Made by a program: the position numbers and the translations under genes
Shown: piece after piece, positions 54,735 through 64,000 of the stretch
Position numbering within the stretch: position 1 is the first letter of the stretch
Layout: each line of letters begins with the position of its first letter
Assembly (NCBI GenBank): GCA_006386115.1
Contig: VFIW01000006.1
Location: 351,966-415,965 of the forward strand
Length of the DNA: 64,000 nt
Reading direction: 5' to 3'
Source of the DNA: Globisporangium splendens
Lineage: Eukaryota > Oomycota > Peronosporomycetes > Pythiales > Pythiaceae
Notes under the pieces: model-generated
Databases searched by the model: none
What the model was told of the DNA's origin: nothing
Seen by the model: the letters and a program-made list of their open reading frames with translations, nothing else

Positions 54735-56482
54735 TTACACGCCTTCGTCCGCATCGTCGAAGTCCGAGTTGGACGAGGTCTGGACGACCTCATGTTTTTT
54801 TACGTGAACGTCGTCATCGTCCGATTCCACTTCGGCGTCATCTTCGGACGACGACTCGCGCGTGGTCATCTCGAGCCCCGTGCCGTCATCAGTCATCGGC
54901 AGCTGCATCGAGAACGCGAACTGCGAGCTGTTCTTCGTTGGACGCCAGATGAGGCACATCGCGGCCGACACGGTGAAGTTCAGTACAGGCCACGCCACCA
55001 ACTGCATCCATTCCCACTCCACATCCCACTCAAACACACCAAAGCGGCTGCGCATAACCAAACAAGGTCATCAAGTGATGATACCAACAGGTAAACATTG
55101 TTCAGAATCATACCTGCACACTGCGACGACAGTGAGGATCGTGAAAAACAAAATGAAGCTCGCGAGCGCCCACGCGAGCGATTTGTACATGCCTTGTTTG
55201 GCAAACTGCTTCTGGTCCTTGAGTTGCTTCAAGATACGTTCCAGAGAGAGATGGATCCACATGATGAACACGAGGTTGCAAATGAGCTGCGCAAACGACC
55301 ACAAGGTTGGCTTTTGGCGGAATTCGGCGCCGCTCGACGTCCCGCGCGTGACTTCATCCCCGACGCCCGACGTGAAGTACGCGATCGAGAGCAGCGAGAC
55401 CACGACGACTTCGGTGTGCGACAGCGTGTTGCGCACGATGCCGTAGCCCAAGCACACCACCAAAAGAATGATGCGCGCCAGCGTGCGGACGGCGGCCTAG
55501 TGATAAATAACACAAAGCCCAAATCAGGTCATCGTACAAAACTCAGAAGCAATGAAATTGCAGGAGTACTCACGTCGAAGATAACCGAGACCAGGAAAAT
55601 GGTCGGGTAGGGGCAGCACACAGGCTCGCCCGTCTTGTTCATGCGGTAGAACGCGTAAAACCAGATGCTCGTCGCGACGGTGCCCATCAAGAGCACGAAG
55701 AAGATGCCATAGTGGAGCTGGATGATTTGCTGGCGGTGGCGACACAGCAGAAACGCGAAGAACACGTCGAGCACGACGTACCCAATCGATAGAAAGCCGC
55801 TGAACGGCAGCATCCCGTAGAGTGGTGCAGGCAGCAGACCGTACGGGTTGCGGATCTCCATCGAGCCTGAAAAGTTGAGCAATTCCGGCGAATCCGACTC
55901 GTCCGCGCACACAAAGATCTGCGAGTCCGTCCATCCGCTCTGGTCGACCTGGTAGTTCACGACCGCGTGCACGCTCTCGTTCGTGACGGGGAACGTGAAC
56001 TTTTGCACGGACGACATGCCGTCGAACTTGATCCCGGTCTCCTGGGAGCACGCCAGCAGCTCAATCTTGTCAGCCACAGTCTCAAAGATGTCGTAGTTGT
56101 CCACATGGTACAAGAACACTACAAGACGCCAGCCGTTCATGTCTTCCGTCAGGTTCACACCGCGCACATCAAACTACAGAACGAACATATCATATCAGAA
56201 GTTGGCATAGGGTGCGTTAGCATGATGCTTCTCACGCTTCCAACGAGCGCATACGATAGAAGAAACAGCCACAAACATGCCTACACAATTCACATTACAT
56301 ACCGTGACGGACGAGTTCCCCATGCGCGAGAGCACGGGTCCCCTGTTCGTCGCAAACATCTTCTCGGCGTGCTGGAACGGCGGCACCCAATACTGGTTCT
56401 CCACGGGGTAAATGGACGCGCTGGCGCACTGCAGCAGCGCCACTGTCGCTACCACCACGAGCATCACCTTGGACGCAGTCAT
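54735..56482 (-). CDS. Lung-7TM (GPR107/TMEM87-type) receptor-like protein 1
   Basis: Exons 56303-56482, 55574-56173, 55114-55496 and 54735-55047 (phases 0, 0, 2), 491 residues. A signal peptide (VMLVVVATVALLQCASA) leads a luminal domain of about 200 residues with paired cysteines. Seven hydrophobic segments follow, including the family blocks RNPYGLLPAPLYGMLPF, WFYAFYRMNKTGEPVCCPYP, LVVCLGYGIVRNTL and FFTILTVVAV. The tail is acidic and Ser-rich (SSSEDDAEVESDDDD). Members of this family act in Golgi/endosome trafficking. A paralogue lies head to head at 56892. Start: only ATG giving the signal peptide. Confidence 0.87.
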
Positions 56483-56891
56483 TTCAGTTTTCTACACGCA
56501 GCCGCAGACGAGCTCTCCTTCCAATCGCGCCGCTGATATAGAGACGCAGAGAGAGAGCGATATCGAATGCGCTTCCCTTTCTTTCCTCCTTTTTTCTGCT
56601 TTGACTGTTATCCCAGTAGCTCCGTCAGTGCTTTGTCTCTTGTACCGCGAGTTGTGATTCGCTAAAATCTTTCTTTTCCGTTCCTCGCCATCCTATTTTC
56701 CCTCGGTGCAAACATTTTCCATACTTATCATTGGTAGAAATACTGGTGAATAGGATGTGATTGGTCTGGAATTGATGTGGAGAGGTACGATTGGCCGAAA
56801 GCGAGGAAGCGACAGTTGAAATCGAGAGTGATGCTCTGAAAATGAGGCACACTCGTGGTCATTTCGCGAGCAATAAGGAGCGACGACGACG
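56483..56891. promoter_or_regulatory. Bidirectional promoter between two 7TM paralogues
   Basis: The 409 bp between two divergent start codons must hold both promoters. It has a CCAAT motif (TCCAATCG near 56520) and ATTGG motifs (near 56730-56800). No TATA box is obvious. Confidence 0.5.
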
Positions 56892-58884
56892 ATGGGCATG
56901 ACGACGCCGACGACGGCAGCCGCGCGAGAAAGCAACAGCCGCAGCACGGGATGGCGACAGCGCTGGGTGCTGCGCGCGCTGCTGCTGCTGGGGCTGTTCG
57001 CGTTCCGCAAGGAGAGCCTGGTGCTCTCGTCGATCCACGAGGTGCATGGCAAGACAACGGGGTGTCGCTACACGGAGCGCATGTTCGCCGACGGCCACGG
57101 GCCGCTCCGCGTCAGCGGGAGGTCGACAGTCACCGTGAACGCGACGATCCGCACGCTGCAAGACAGCGAGGTGTCCGATACGATCACAGTGCACCGACTG
57201 CGCGATTACTTTGACTTGGCGGTTGTCGTCGTGAGTTATTCCGACGTCGATCGCTTCAAGGACATTGACGAGCACTCGATCTGCGCGCGCAACTTTTCCG
57301 ATCCAGAGGAGGGAAACCGAGAGGGGATGCTGTATGGCGAGTTCCATGCGATCGACGAAGACACAGTGCTGGAGGTGTCCACGGTGTTCCATCCCGTGAA
57401 CAGTGGACTGCAGGTCGTGCTCATGGTGCCCTGCTGGAAACAGAAGAGCGAGTCGTTTGGCTACCCCGTGAGCACGACCGAGTTCACGAATTATCCGATG
57501 ACTGATCCGCTGCTGAGCGTGGATGCGACCATCTCGTTCCGCAACCCGTATGGTTACTTACCAGCGCTACTCTATGGACTGTTCCTATTCAAGTACGTGT
57601 GAGTTGTGGGCTTTGTTCAGCTATTGGCTGTGCTTCTGTGGAACTAACGGTGTTTTGATGCGCTTTGCTTTTGTGATTTCTTTGTTGTGCTTTGTACAGT
57701 GGGGTGCTGTCGCTGCTGTACGGATTTGTGGACGTCTGCTTTATTCTTCTTATCAATCGGTATCGACGAAGCACAATCGCCATGCAGTATTTTCTCCTGG
57801 TCGTGCTGCTTTTGGCGACAGGTACAGCAAACAACACCCCGAGGTTGAGATGGCTATAGCATATAGCATTGGCATGTCATTTTCTAACTGCAATTGCGTA
57901 TTGTTACGTGATGCTATAATGTAGGCGAATCGGTCTCCTGGTTCTTTACGTACAAAATGCTCAACTCGACTGGAGAAACAGTGTGCTGCCCATATCCTGG
58001 GATGGTGATTTTCTCGACGTTTGTGAAGATTATGGCCGGCATGGTCGCTCGTGTTGCGACCACACTCATTTGCTTGGGGTACGGTGTCGTGCGGTCGTGC
58101 ATCTCGTGGCCGGAGATCTTTGTCTTGTCTGGGCTTGGCGTTTGCTACTTCATCGCCGTCGGAGCATTGGAGATCAGTCATATCTTGAACCAATCCGATG
58201 GCGATGTGAAGCCACCTGCCGAATGGGAAATTCTCGTGATTGTCACGAACGCGTGTTTTGGTGGATGGATTTTCACGTCGCTAGCGCTGACGAAAAAGAA
58301 TCTCGCTGCATTCGGGCAGGTTTGTTTTGCTCTCGTTGTTGCTTTCGTGGCTCAGCCAAATGACCTTGAGGCTAATCTGCTCTTTTATTGCTTTACGTAG
58401 AGTGCCAAGCTGAATATGTACACGCGTTTGAACCGGATTCTCTATGGCTATGTGCTGATGTCGTTTTTCCTCATGGCGGTCGAAGGCGCTGTGTGCGTTG
58501 ATGCAATATACAGTTCATCGACAATTTATGATGTGGATCTGACTGCGTTTATCGTTTGCGCGTGTCTCGTTGTATGCGCTTTTGGTTTGCTATAGGTATT
58601 CGGGCACAATTCGCATGGACTGGAAGTGGATTTGGATCATTTGGGCCGCAAATCGTTTGCTGGTGTTTTCGGTCCTCGTGGTGGTGACCATCATCTGGCA
58701 TCCACGACCAAACAGCTTGCTGTACTCGCAGATGGATCAAGTGCCGAACCAGGAGCTCGACACGCCAGGGTCAAGTGCGTTCGGCACTGAGCTGACGCGT
58801 CGGATTCCGTCGGCTGCAGGTGATGCGATGATGGAATCCCCGCGGCGGGTGAAAAGCGAGCCTTCTGTGAGGGAATCTTTGTGA
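56892..58884 (+). CDS. Lung-7TM (GPR107/TMEM87-type) receptor-like protein 2
   Basis: Exons 56892-57592, 57700-57821, 57925-58319, 58401-58492 and 58596-58884, 532 residues. An N-terminal hydrophobic segment (VLRALLLLGLFAF) is followed by a luminal domain and seven membrane segments with the same family blocks as its neighbour: RNPYGYLPALLYGLFLF, WFFTYKMLNSTGETVCCPYP, LICLGYGVVRSCIS and the last helix VFSVLVVVTIIWHPRPNS. The C-tail is short and Ser/Arg-rich. Five exons against four in the paralogue, and the sequences are well diverged, so the duplication is old. Confidence 0.86.
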
Positions 58885-59959
58885 CGATAGCAAGAGAAGG
58901 CAAGGAAGAAGAGAAACAAGACCCAGCGATGCGGTTCGTGGATCGATTATATTGGGGTTTTATGTTTGTGTGTGAAGCAAGTGGTGTCAGTGGCGCTTTT
59001 GCATGTGTAGTGTGCCAGACAATTTAGGTCAAAGATCTCGCTCAAAAATGCAGGATTGTATTTATTATGTCAAGGAGTTTCATACAGCAATTCTCGTGTT
59101 ATCAACTTAACTCTCTCAGCTTGTGCGCAGCAACATCCACGCTTTCCAGCGAGCGTAGAAGCTTTGCTACGATGCACAAGCATCAAGGTATCTCTCTGAG
59201 CAGTCGGAAACTTTGGGGGAAGGTCGTCATGAAGACAAGCCAGGCCAACTTGGAGATTCCTTCCAGGAAAAGCACCATGAGCAACGGTGAGCGCCGCCAT
59301 CTCGAAATAAGAAGACGTGGGGGTCGGAAAAGAAAAATAAGTGTTGCCAGGTAAGCGGGTTGTTTGCTTTTGCCAGGCTAAAATCGACGTGCGCCAACTC
59401 AATGAGTCCACCCGACTAAAAACAGCATTTACCAGGACGTGGATGAGGTGGCGGCTCACCATAAAGGGGAACATCTGTGAAACCGAGGGGTAAGATTACA
59501 GGGCAGGTAAGAACATGAGAGGCGTTCCATCTCGTCCTTGGCTTAGATGCACACCACTGACCGACCTTCTCGTGCCACGGCTTTTGCTCTGGTCAGTTCC
59601 TCCAGGCAACTCGTTAACACTCAAGAGCAACCACCAAACACTTCGTGTGTGAAAGGAACGAAACACCAGCACGCAGGGACCAGACCAGCGCGTTCATCGT
59701 CATTGGCGTGCACAACATTGGCAGAAGGGGGATTATCCAGGACTATTGCGATTTCTTTTTCTCAATGAGATACACAGCATCAACGGATCAAGCATAGAGA
59801 TTCTGAGCATTTCCACCGATCGCAGCATTTCCATCGATCGTTTTCAACAAAGACGGAAAAAAGTGAACAAGAGGAAGAACAAGTCGAAGTCCACGCTGAT
59901 CGACGCACTCTCGGACTGTGAGTGACGTTGAAGGCACCTTCGCAAACACGCGTTCCTTG
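58885..59959. other. Intergenic region with a possible small exon
   Basis: No full gene. On the minus strand at 59183-59278 a 31-codon frame from an ATG (MVLFLEGISKLAWLVFM..) is hydrophobic and could be the last exon of a small membrane protein, or chance. A CCAAT-free stretch follows up to the next gene. An upstream exon of the next gene cannot be excluded (GTGAGT at 59918). Confidence 0.35.
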
Positions 59960-60442
59960 ATGGTCAAGGGACTAAGTCGACAGTCTGTGCATCCGATGGA
60001 AATGACCAAGAATGACCAAAGCGTAGCCCCCACCGAAGACGACGATTCCTCCCAGCGCGCGAGCGACAACTCGCTGGACTCCACGAATCACGACAAAGTC
60101 GATGAGTTCAGTGTTGTTCCGACGCAGATCTCCGAGAATGCAGCGCAAATACCTTCGGCAAATGGCGTAAATCGACCCGGCAGTTATCACGACAAACCTG
60201 TGAACCAAGGCATCAACGACAACTCAAGCAATGCCGTGATACCCAGTGATCCGCACGACGGCGAGGATCCGCCACCGTGGAAAGCACCAGCGAAATCAGG
60301 GGGCGGGCGGCGGCTCACATTCGCAGATGAGACCGGGGGCACGTTAGCGGAGATCAATTATTCAAATAAGACACACTACAGCAAGCAGACAGGACCAGGC
60401 TCCTTAGGCGACACCGGACGCGCGTGCTGCGCCATAAGCTGA
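59960..60442 (+). CDS. Small disordered protein with C-terminal CaaX box
   Basis: 160 residues from ATG 59960 (MVKGLSRQSVHPMEM). The frame is open upstream to a GTG at 59918. It is acidic, Ser/Asn/Asp-rich and probably disordered, with one conserved-looking segment RRLTFADETGGTLAEI. It ends RACCAIS: the last four residues, CAIS, fit a farnesylation (CaaX) signal, with a neighbouring cysteine available for palmitoylation. This would tether the protein to membranes. The family is not recognised. Confidence 0.6.
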   Translation: MVKGLSRQSVHPMEMTKNDQSVAPTEDDDSSQRASDNSLDSTNHDKVDEFSVVPTQISENAAQIPSANGVNRPGSYHDKPVNQGINDNSSNAVIPSDPHDGEDPPPWKAPAKSGGGRRLTFADETGGTLAEINYSNKTHYSKQTGPGSLGDTGRACCAIS

Positions 60443-60845
60443 GAGAGCAGGTAGGTAGGTGGCCCCAGAGAACAAGTTTTGAGTCTATAGATTTATTTCC
60501 TCTCTCTCTCTCTCTCTCTCTTCATCCTCATGCAAGCAAAACGCAATTATTACGACCCTCCAATACAACAAAAACACATAAATATCCAAGGCATCATTCA
60601 TCTCCTTTACCACCTTCACGACATTCGTATGACGCCATTTTCCGGCCAATGGAGAAGTATTTTGTGGCATCGTTGGTGAAAATGGAAGCAGCTTGACCTC
60701 AATGCAACACAAATGAACCAGGAGCAGATTGACAAAGTGCGAAGACGGAAGTATCAAGTCAACAAGGTTTCCTTGAGTCTTATTGTTTTTTAGCTCACAG
60801 CATAATTCCCCACATTCGTATGAAACGAGATGATGATGATCAGAT
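60443..60845. other. Convergent 3' region
   Basis: 3' sides of two convergent genes; contains a CT dinucleotide repeat at about 60499-60521. No gene. Confidence 0.5.
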
Positions 60846-61908
60846 CTACTTGTTGGCCTTGGCAGCCTTGTGGCGAGCGATACGGCGACCGACACCACGG
60901 GTCTTCTTGCCTCGGTTCTTGGCTTCCTTGATCTGCTTGCGCGACTTCTCGACCTTTTCGGCGAGACCCTGGCGCACAAGGCGGTACTTTGGCTCGAAGC
61001 GCTTGGCGTCGTTCACGGTGTCGTACACGAGCGCGAACCCCGACGACTTGCCGCCACCGAACGCGGTGCGGAAACCGTACAAGAACACGGTATTAGCGTC
61101 CTTCACCTTGTACATCTGTGTGGAGGGAAAACAACAAGAGTCAACACAGTTAGTGACAATGCTTGAACTAATGGGAAGTCATCTCGCGAGAGCCGTCTCC
61201 AAGTAGCTGCTGAGTGTCTTTTCCCTGTCGCGTGTTCTTGGACTGTTTGCATGTCGGAACGTCGTACGCTGGATGGGTAGGCGTTGTTGACAGCCTTGAC
61301 CCAAACAAACTACTCGTCGACTCGATCAGGTTGTTGCCACTGTTGCCCGTTCGCTGTAGCCGCCATTTACTGTGTGAATGCCGGTCATGTAGCTGTATGT
61401 TTAGGCTGAATCTGCTGTCTTTGTTTCAGGATAACCAGGCTGGACAGTAGTAGGTGTCGATCGGCTCGCACGACGGGGGAAACACCAGCAGCTACTCGTT
61501 CTCGACACTCGAAAGAAGGAATTTAAAGTAGTAGCGAACCTTGGAGATCTTTTCCTGGAGCTCCGCCTTTGGCACATTTGGGCGACCAGGGTGGAGCACT
61601 TCCACCACCTAGAAAATACCATCACAACACACAAAGCGAATGTTAGCACCTACGTCGCCTTCTCGTTGTTACGGCTCCTGCTTTCATCGATGCGGACATC
61701 GCTCTCCCCCTTCCCCGCGCGCTATGGCGCTGCTATCCGCTTCATTACGCGGCGGCGCACGGAAGGAGTCGCGTATTTCTCATGGCACATCGGAGCGAGC
61801 GCCTGCTGCAGCTATGGTGCTTCGGTGGCTTACCATTTGGCGACGCGCCAAGAGGGTGTTGCGCAAGAACTTGCGCGTGCGCACGGTAACTGGAACCTTA
61901 TCAGCCAT
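60846..61908 (-). CDS. RPS24: 40S ribosomal protein eS24
   Basis: Exons 61834-61908, 61540-61608 and 60846-61115; 137 residues, the usual length. Exon 1 gives [17 protein letters not shown] and the ARRQM end, exon 2 [16 protein letters not shown], exon 3 [20 protein letters not shown] and a basic tail ([16 protein letters not shown]). It is a small-subunit ribosomal protein. Intron 2 (424 nt) is several times longer than any other intron here. The ATG follows a possible initiator-like CCATTCATTCTC about 40 bases upstream. CCAAT-type motifs lie further up. Confidence 0.95.
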
Positions 61909-62590
61909 AGTTTCTGTTGGTTTTGCTGCGAGAATGAATGGCGAAGTCTCTCGAGCGCGCGCGCCAAGTGCCCCACACAGTGCGCCGCGGCGTTGGCAGA
62001 ACCAACCAATTTGCCAATAAGACTCCAACACCACTAACTGCACAGCAGCCAATCAGCGCGCAGAAATCTCAAAAAACCGGTGTTGTACCGGTTTTGATCC
62101 GTTTGTAGAGGTATATCACAACCCGCATCGGTTCCAATCAAGCCATATGGTCTTCGACATAACAACTTGTTTACACGGGGTATAATATTTTAGCGGTTTT
62201 GATGAGCTCTTCGGTTTAGTGACATGATAGGGGAAGGGGAGACCATGGGAAGCCAAAAAGAGTGACATCCATCCAATGAAAATGGAACCAGCGGAAAATG
62301 GGCATCAACCACGATGAGCGCAGACCGACAGCCAGCGTTTTCTTAAGCGCCTTCAGTGCGCAGTTCAGTATCCCGTCTTCATACCGCAAAGCTGTCTGTA
62401 CACGTGCACATGTGGCAACGATCGCCGTACAGTTTGCTATCGCTGGGAAGACGAGAAGGCTGCGGTAAAACAGAAACAAGTTGTCTCATCAAGCAATGTG
62501 CAAAGCGACCTGGTCTTCCTTCTAATCACCTGCCTCAGTCTTGCGGTCGTCGTCGCCACCGAACACCCTCCTATATGCGCGTCCTCTCGT
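61909..62590. other. Intergenic region, eS24 promoter and ABCF1 3' side
   Basis: Contains CCAAT-type motifs near 62005 and 62048, and a perfect 9-bp inverted repeat (62073-62081 AAAACCGGT, 62087-62095 ACCGGTTTT) with a 5-nt loop. No gene is recognised. Confidence 0.45.
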
Positions 62591-64000
62591 CTACTTTTTT
62601 AACAACTTGGTGGCGCGCGCTTCGGCTTTCTTCGCGGCGTTCTCCTTCAGTCGCTCCTCTTCTTCGGCCGCCTTCTTCGACAATTCGTCCAGGATCGACT
62701 GGCGGTAGTCGGCGAACGCGCCGTCAAACACCACGACGTCCTGGTCACCGACCACCCACAGCACACACTCGGTCGTCTCGATCAGACGCGCGTCGTGCGT
62801 CACGATCACGACACCGCCGTCGTATTCGCGAATCGCCTCGCAGAGCGCATCGATGGACTCGATATCCAAGTTGTTCGTCGGTTCATCGAGAATCAGGATA
62901 TGTGGTCGCATGAGAATCAACTCTGCAATAACCACACGCGCCTTCTGGCCACCCGAGAGCTGACGGTTCTTGATTTCGTGGGCGTGGCCCTCAAGACCCA
63001 CCTTGCCCAACAGGTTGCGCACTTCCTGGTAGGACTGGTCATTGAACAAGCGGCGCAAGTACTCCACAGGCGTCTCGCCCATCGGCAGCTTGTCGACAAA
63101 GTGCTGGTTGTACACGCCGATGCGCACGCGCGGGTTTCGTCGCACTTCACCCTCAGTCACGCGCACTTCGCCTGTGATCATCTTGAGCAACGTACTCTTA
63201 CCAACACCGTTTGGTCCGACAATACACACGCGCGACGACGTATCGATACCGAAATCCGAGTTCTTGAACAAGTACGGGCCGTCGCCGTATCGGAAACTCG
63301 CATCACGCACTTCGAGAATCGGCGGCGGCACCTGGGTAGTCTCTGGGAAGCTGAACTTCACAATGTACTCCTTTGGACGCTCGAGTAGCTCCGTTGGCTC
63401 GGATGCCGCCGACGCAGCCTCCGACGTCATGGCCTTATTCTTTTGCGCGCGAGCACCTGGTTCACGCTTCTTCTTCACGATCTCGGTCGCTTTCTTGGAC
63501 GATTTACCGGATGCCTTGAGGTTGCGAAGCTGCTTCTGTTGCTTCTCCCAGGCTTTCTCCATTTGCTTGCGCTTCTGCTTTTCCATTTCGCGGAACATGT
63601 CGTAGTTGCCCTTGTAGTGCACCAACTTGCGACTCTCCAAGTGCAGCACTTCGGTACAGACACTGTTGAGGAAATCGGCATCGTGGGACACCACCAACAG
63701 CGTCTTCTTCCACTTTTGCAGGTAATCGTCAAGCCAAATGACGGCGTTCAGGTCCAAGTGGTTCGTCGGTTCATCGAGCATGAGCAGCGTTGGCTCAACG
63801 TACAGCGCCTTGGCGAGCGAGATACGCATGCGCCAACCACCAGAGAAGTCGCGCGTGGCCTTCTCCTGCATGTCCGGGTCGAAACCGAGACCGTGCAGGA
63901 TACGACGCGCACGGGCTTCGGCCGCCGACGCGTTCATGGTCGACAGCTGCTCGTACACTTCATTCAGGCGGTCGTCAAGCGTCGCGTCCTGCTTGGTCTC
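62591..64000 (-). CDS. ABCF1: ABCF1-like ATP-binding protein (5' end outside window)
   Basis: Open to the right edge of the window; 469 residues visible. The first ABC domain is present from its signature region (FSGGWRMRISLAKAL, MLDEPTNHLDLNAVIWL). A Lys-rich linker and the complete second domain follow: Walker A GPNGVGKST, signature LSGGQKARVV, Walker B LILDEPTNNLDIES and H-loop VVIVTHDAR. Sequence and domain order fit ABCF1/ABC50, soluble twin-ATPases that act on ribosomes with eIF2. The N-terminal region and first Walker A lie beyond 64000. Confidence 0.9.
   Translation of the reverse strand, partial: ETKQDATLDDRLNEVYEQLSTMNASAAEARARRILHGLGFDPDMQEKATRDFSGGWRMRISLAKALYVEPTLLMLDEPTNHLDLNAVIWLDDYLQKWKKTLLVVSHDADFLNSVCTEVLHLESRKLVHYKGNYDMFREMEKQKRKQMEKAWEKQQKQLRNLKASGKSSKKATEIVKKKREPGARAQKNKAMTSEAASAASEPTELLERPKEYIVKFSFPETTQVPPPILEVRDASFRYGDGPYLFKNSDFGIDTSSRVCIVGPNGVGKSTLLKMITGEVRVTEGEVRRNPRVRIGVYNQHFVDKLPMGETPVEYLRRLFNDQSYQEVRNLLGKVGLEGHAHEIKNRQLSGGQKARVVIAELILMRPHILILDEPTNNLDIESIDALCEAIREYDGGVVIVTHDARLIETTECVLWVVGDQDVVVFDGAFADYRQSILDELSKKAAEEEERLKENAAKKAEARATKLLKK

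Noticed and set aside
59918..59962. GTG at 59918 as start of the CaaX protein
   Set aside because: Non-ATG start unlikely; an upstream exon spliced here is possible but unsupported.
61116..61539. C/D box snoRNA in eS24 intron 2
   Set aside because: Only a weak C-like AGATGA on the minus strand and no properly placed D box.
62356..62913. 185-codon Arg/Ser-rich plus-strand frame
   Set aside because: Antisense shadow of ABCF1.

Overview
The window looks like an oomycete (stramenopile) nuclear genome. Host genes have many short introns (about 50-100 nt) with GT-AG ends. The gene set is typically eukaryotic: eS24, ABCF1, COMMD4, GILT thiol reductase and Lung-7TM receptors. About 60 percent of the window is filled by chromodomain-bearing Ty3/Gypsy LTR retrotransposons. 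I cannot name the genus from sequence alone.

Layout. 1-600: a GT-rich microsatellite running into a tRNA-Gly(GCC)-like gene. 602-8208: near-intact Gypsy element A1. 8209-12844: degraded LINE pieces, a stand-alone homologue of the Gypsy antisense protein, and small coiled-coil ORFs. 12845-17114: an ankyrin / pseudokinase / kinase gene. 18605-39762: a nested and rearranged Gypsy cluster. It holds B1 (fragment), B2 (split), A2 (fragment), C (complete, on the minus strand) and A3 (fragment). 40823-64000: a gene-dense host segment with a cyclic-nucleotide-binding-like protein, COMMD4, a LisH-like protein, a three-module repeat protein, a coiled-coil protein, a tandem GILT, two head-to-head Lung-7TM receptors, a CaaX-ending protein, eS24 (RPS24) and ABCF1 (running off the right end).

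The most interesting system is in the retrotransposons. Three Gypsy families (A, B, C) share a plan. Gag and Pol are in overlapping frames, Pol being -1. At the gag end lies a slippery heptamer (AAAAAAC in A and B, GGGAAAC in C), then a 7-9 nt spacer and a perfect hairpin that contains the gag stop codon. At the 3' end each family carries an extra gene on the opposite strand (here 'aORF'). It runs from near the 3' LTR back across the Pol chromodomain region. Each aORF ends in a coiled coil; A and B share an FY..LF / AW.AFV-type core. In all three families the aORF and pol overlap in the same antisense codon register. A diverged stand-alone homologue sits at 8775-9928.

Most element copies are damaged by nonsense codons, frameshifts or rearrangement. 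A1 has a single in-frame stop in pol, and C has two one-base frameshifts. Element boundaries lack target-site duplications, and a 1.25 kb pol segment is present twice with mostly single-base deletions between the copies. This points to ectopic recombination or an assembly problem in 25-38 kb.
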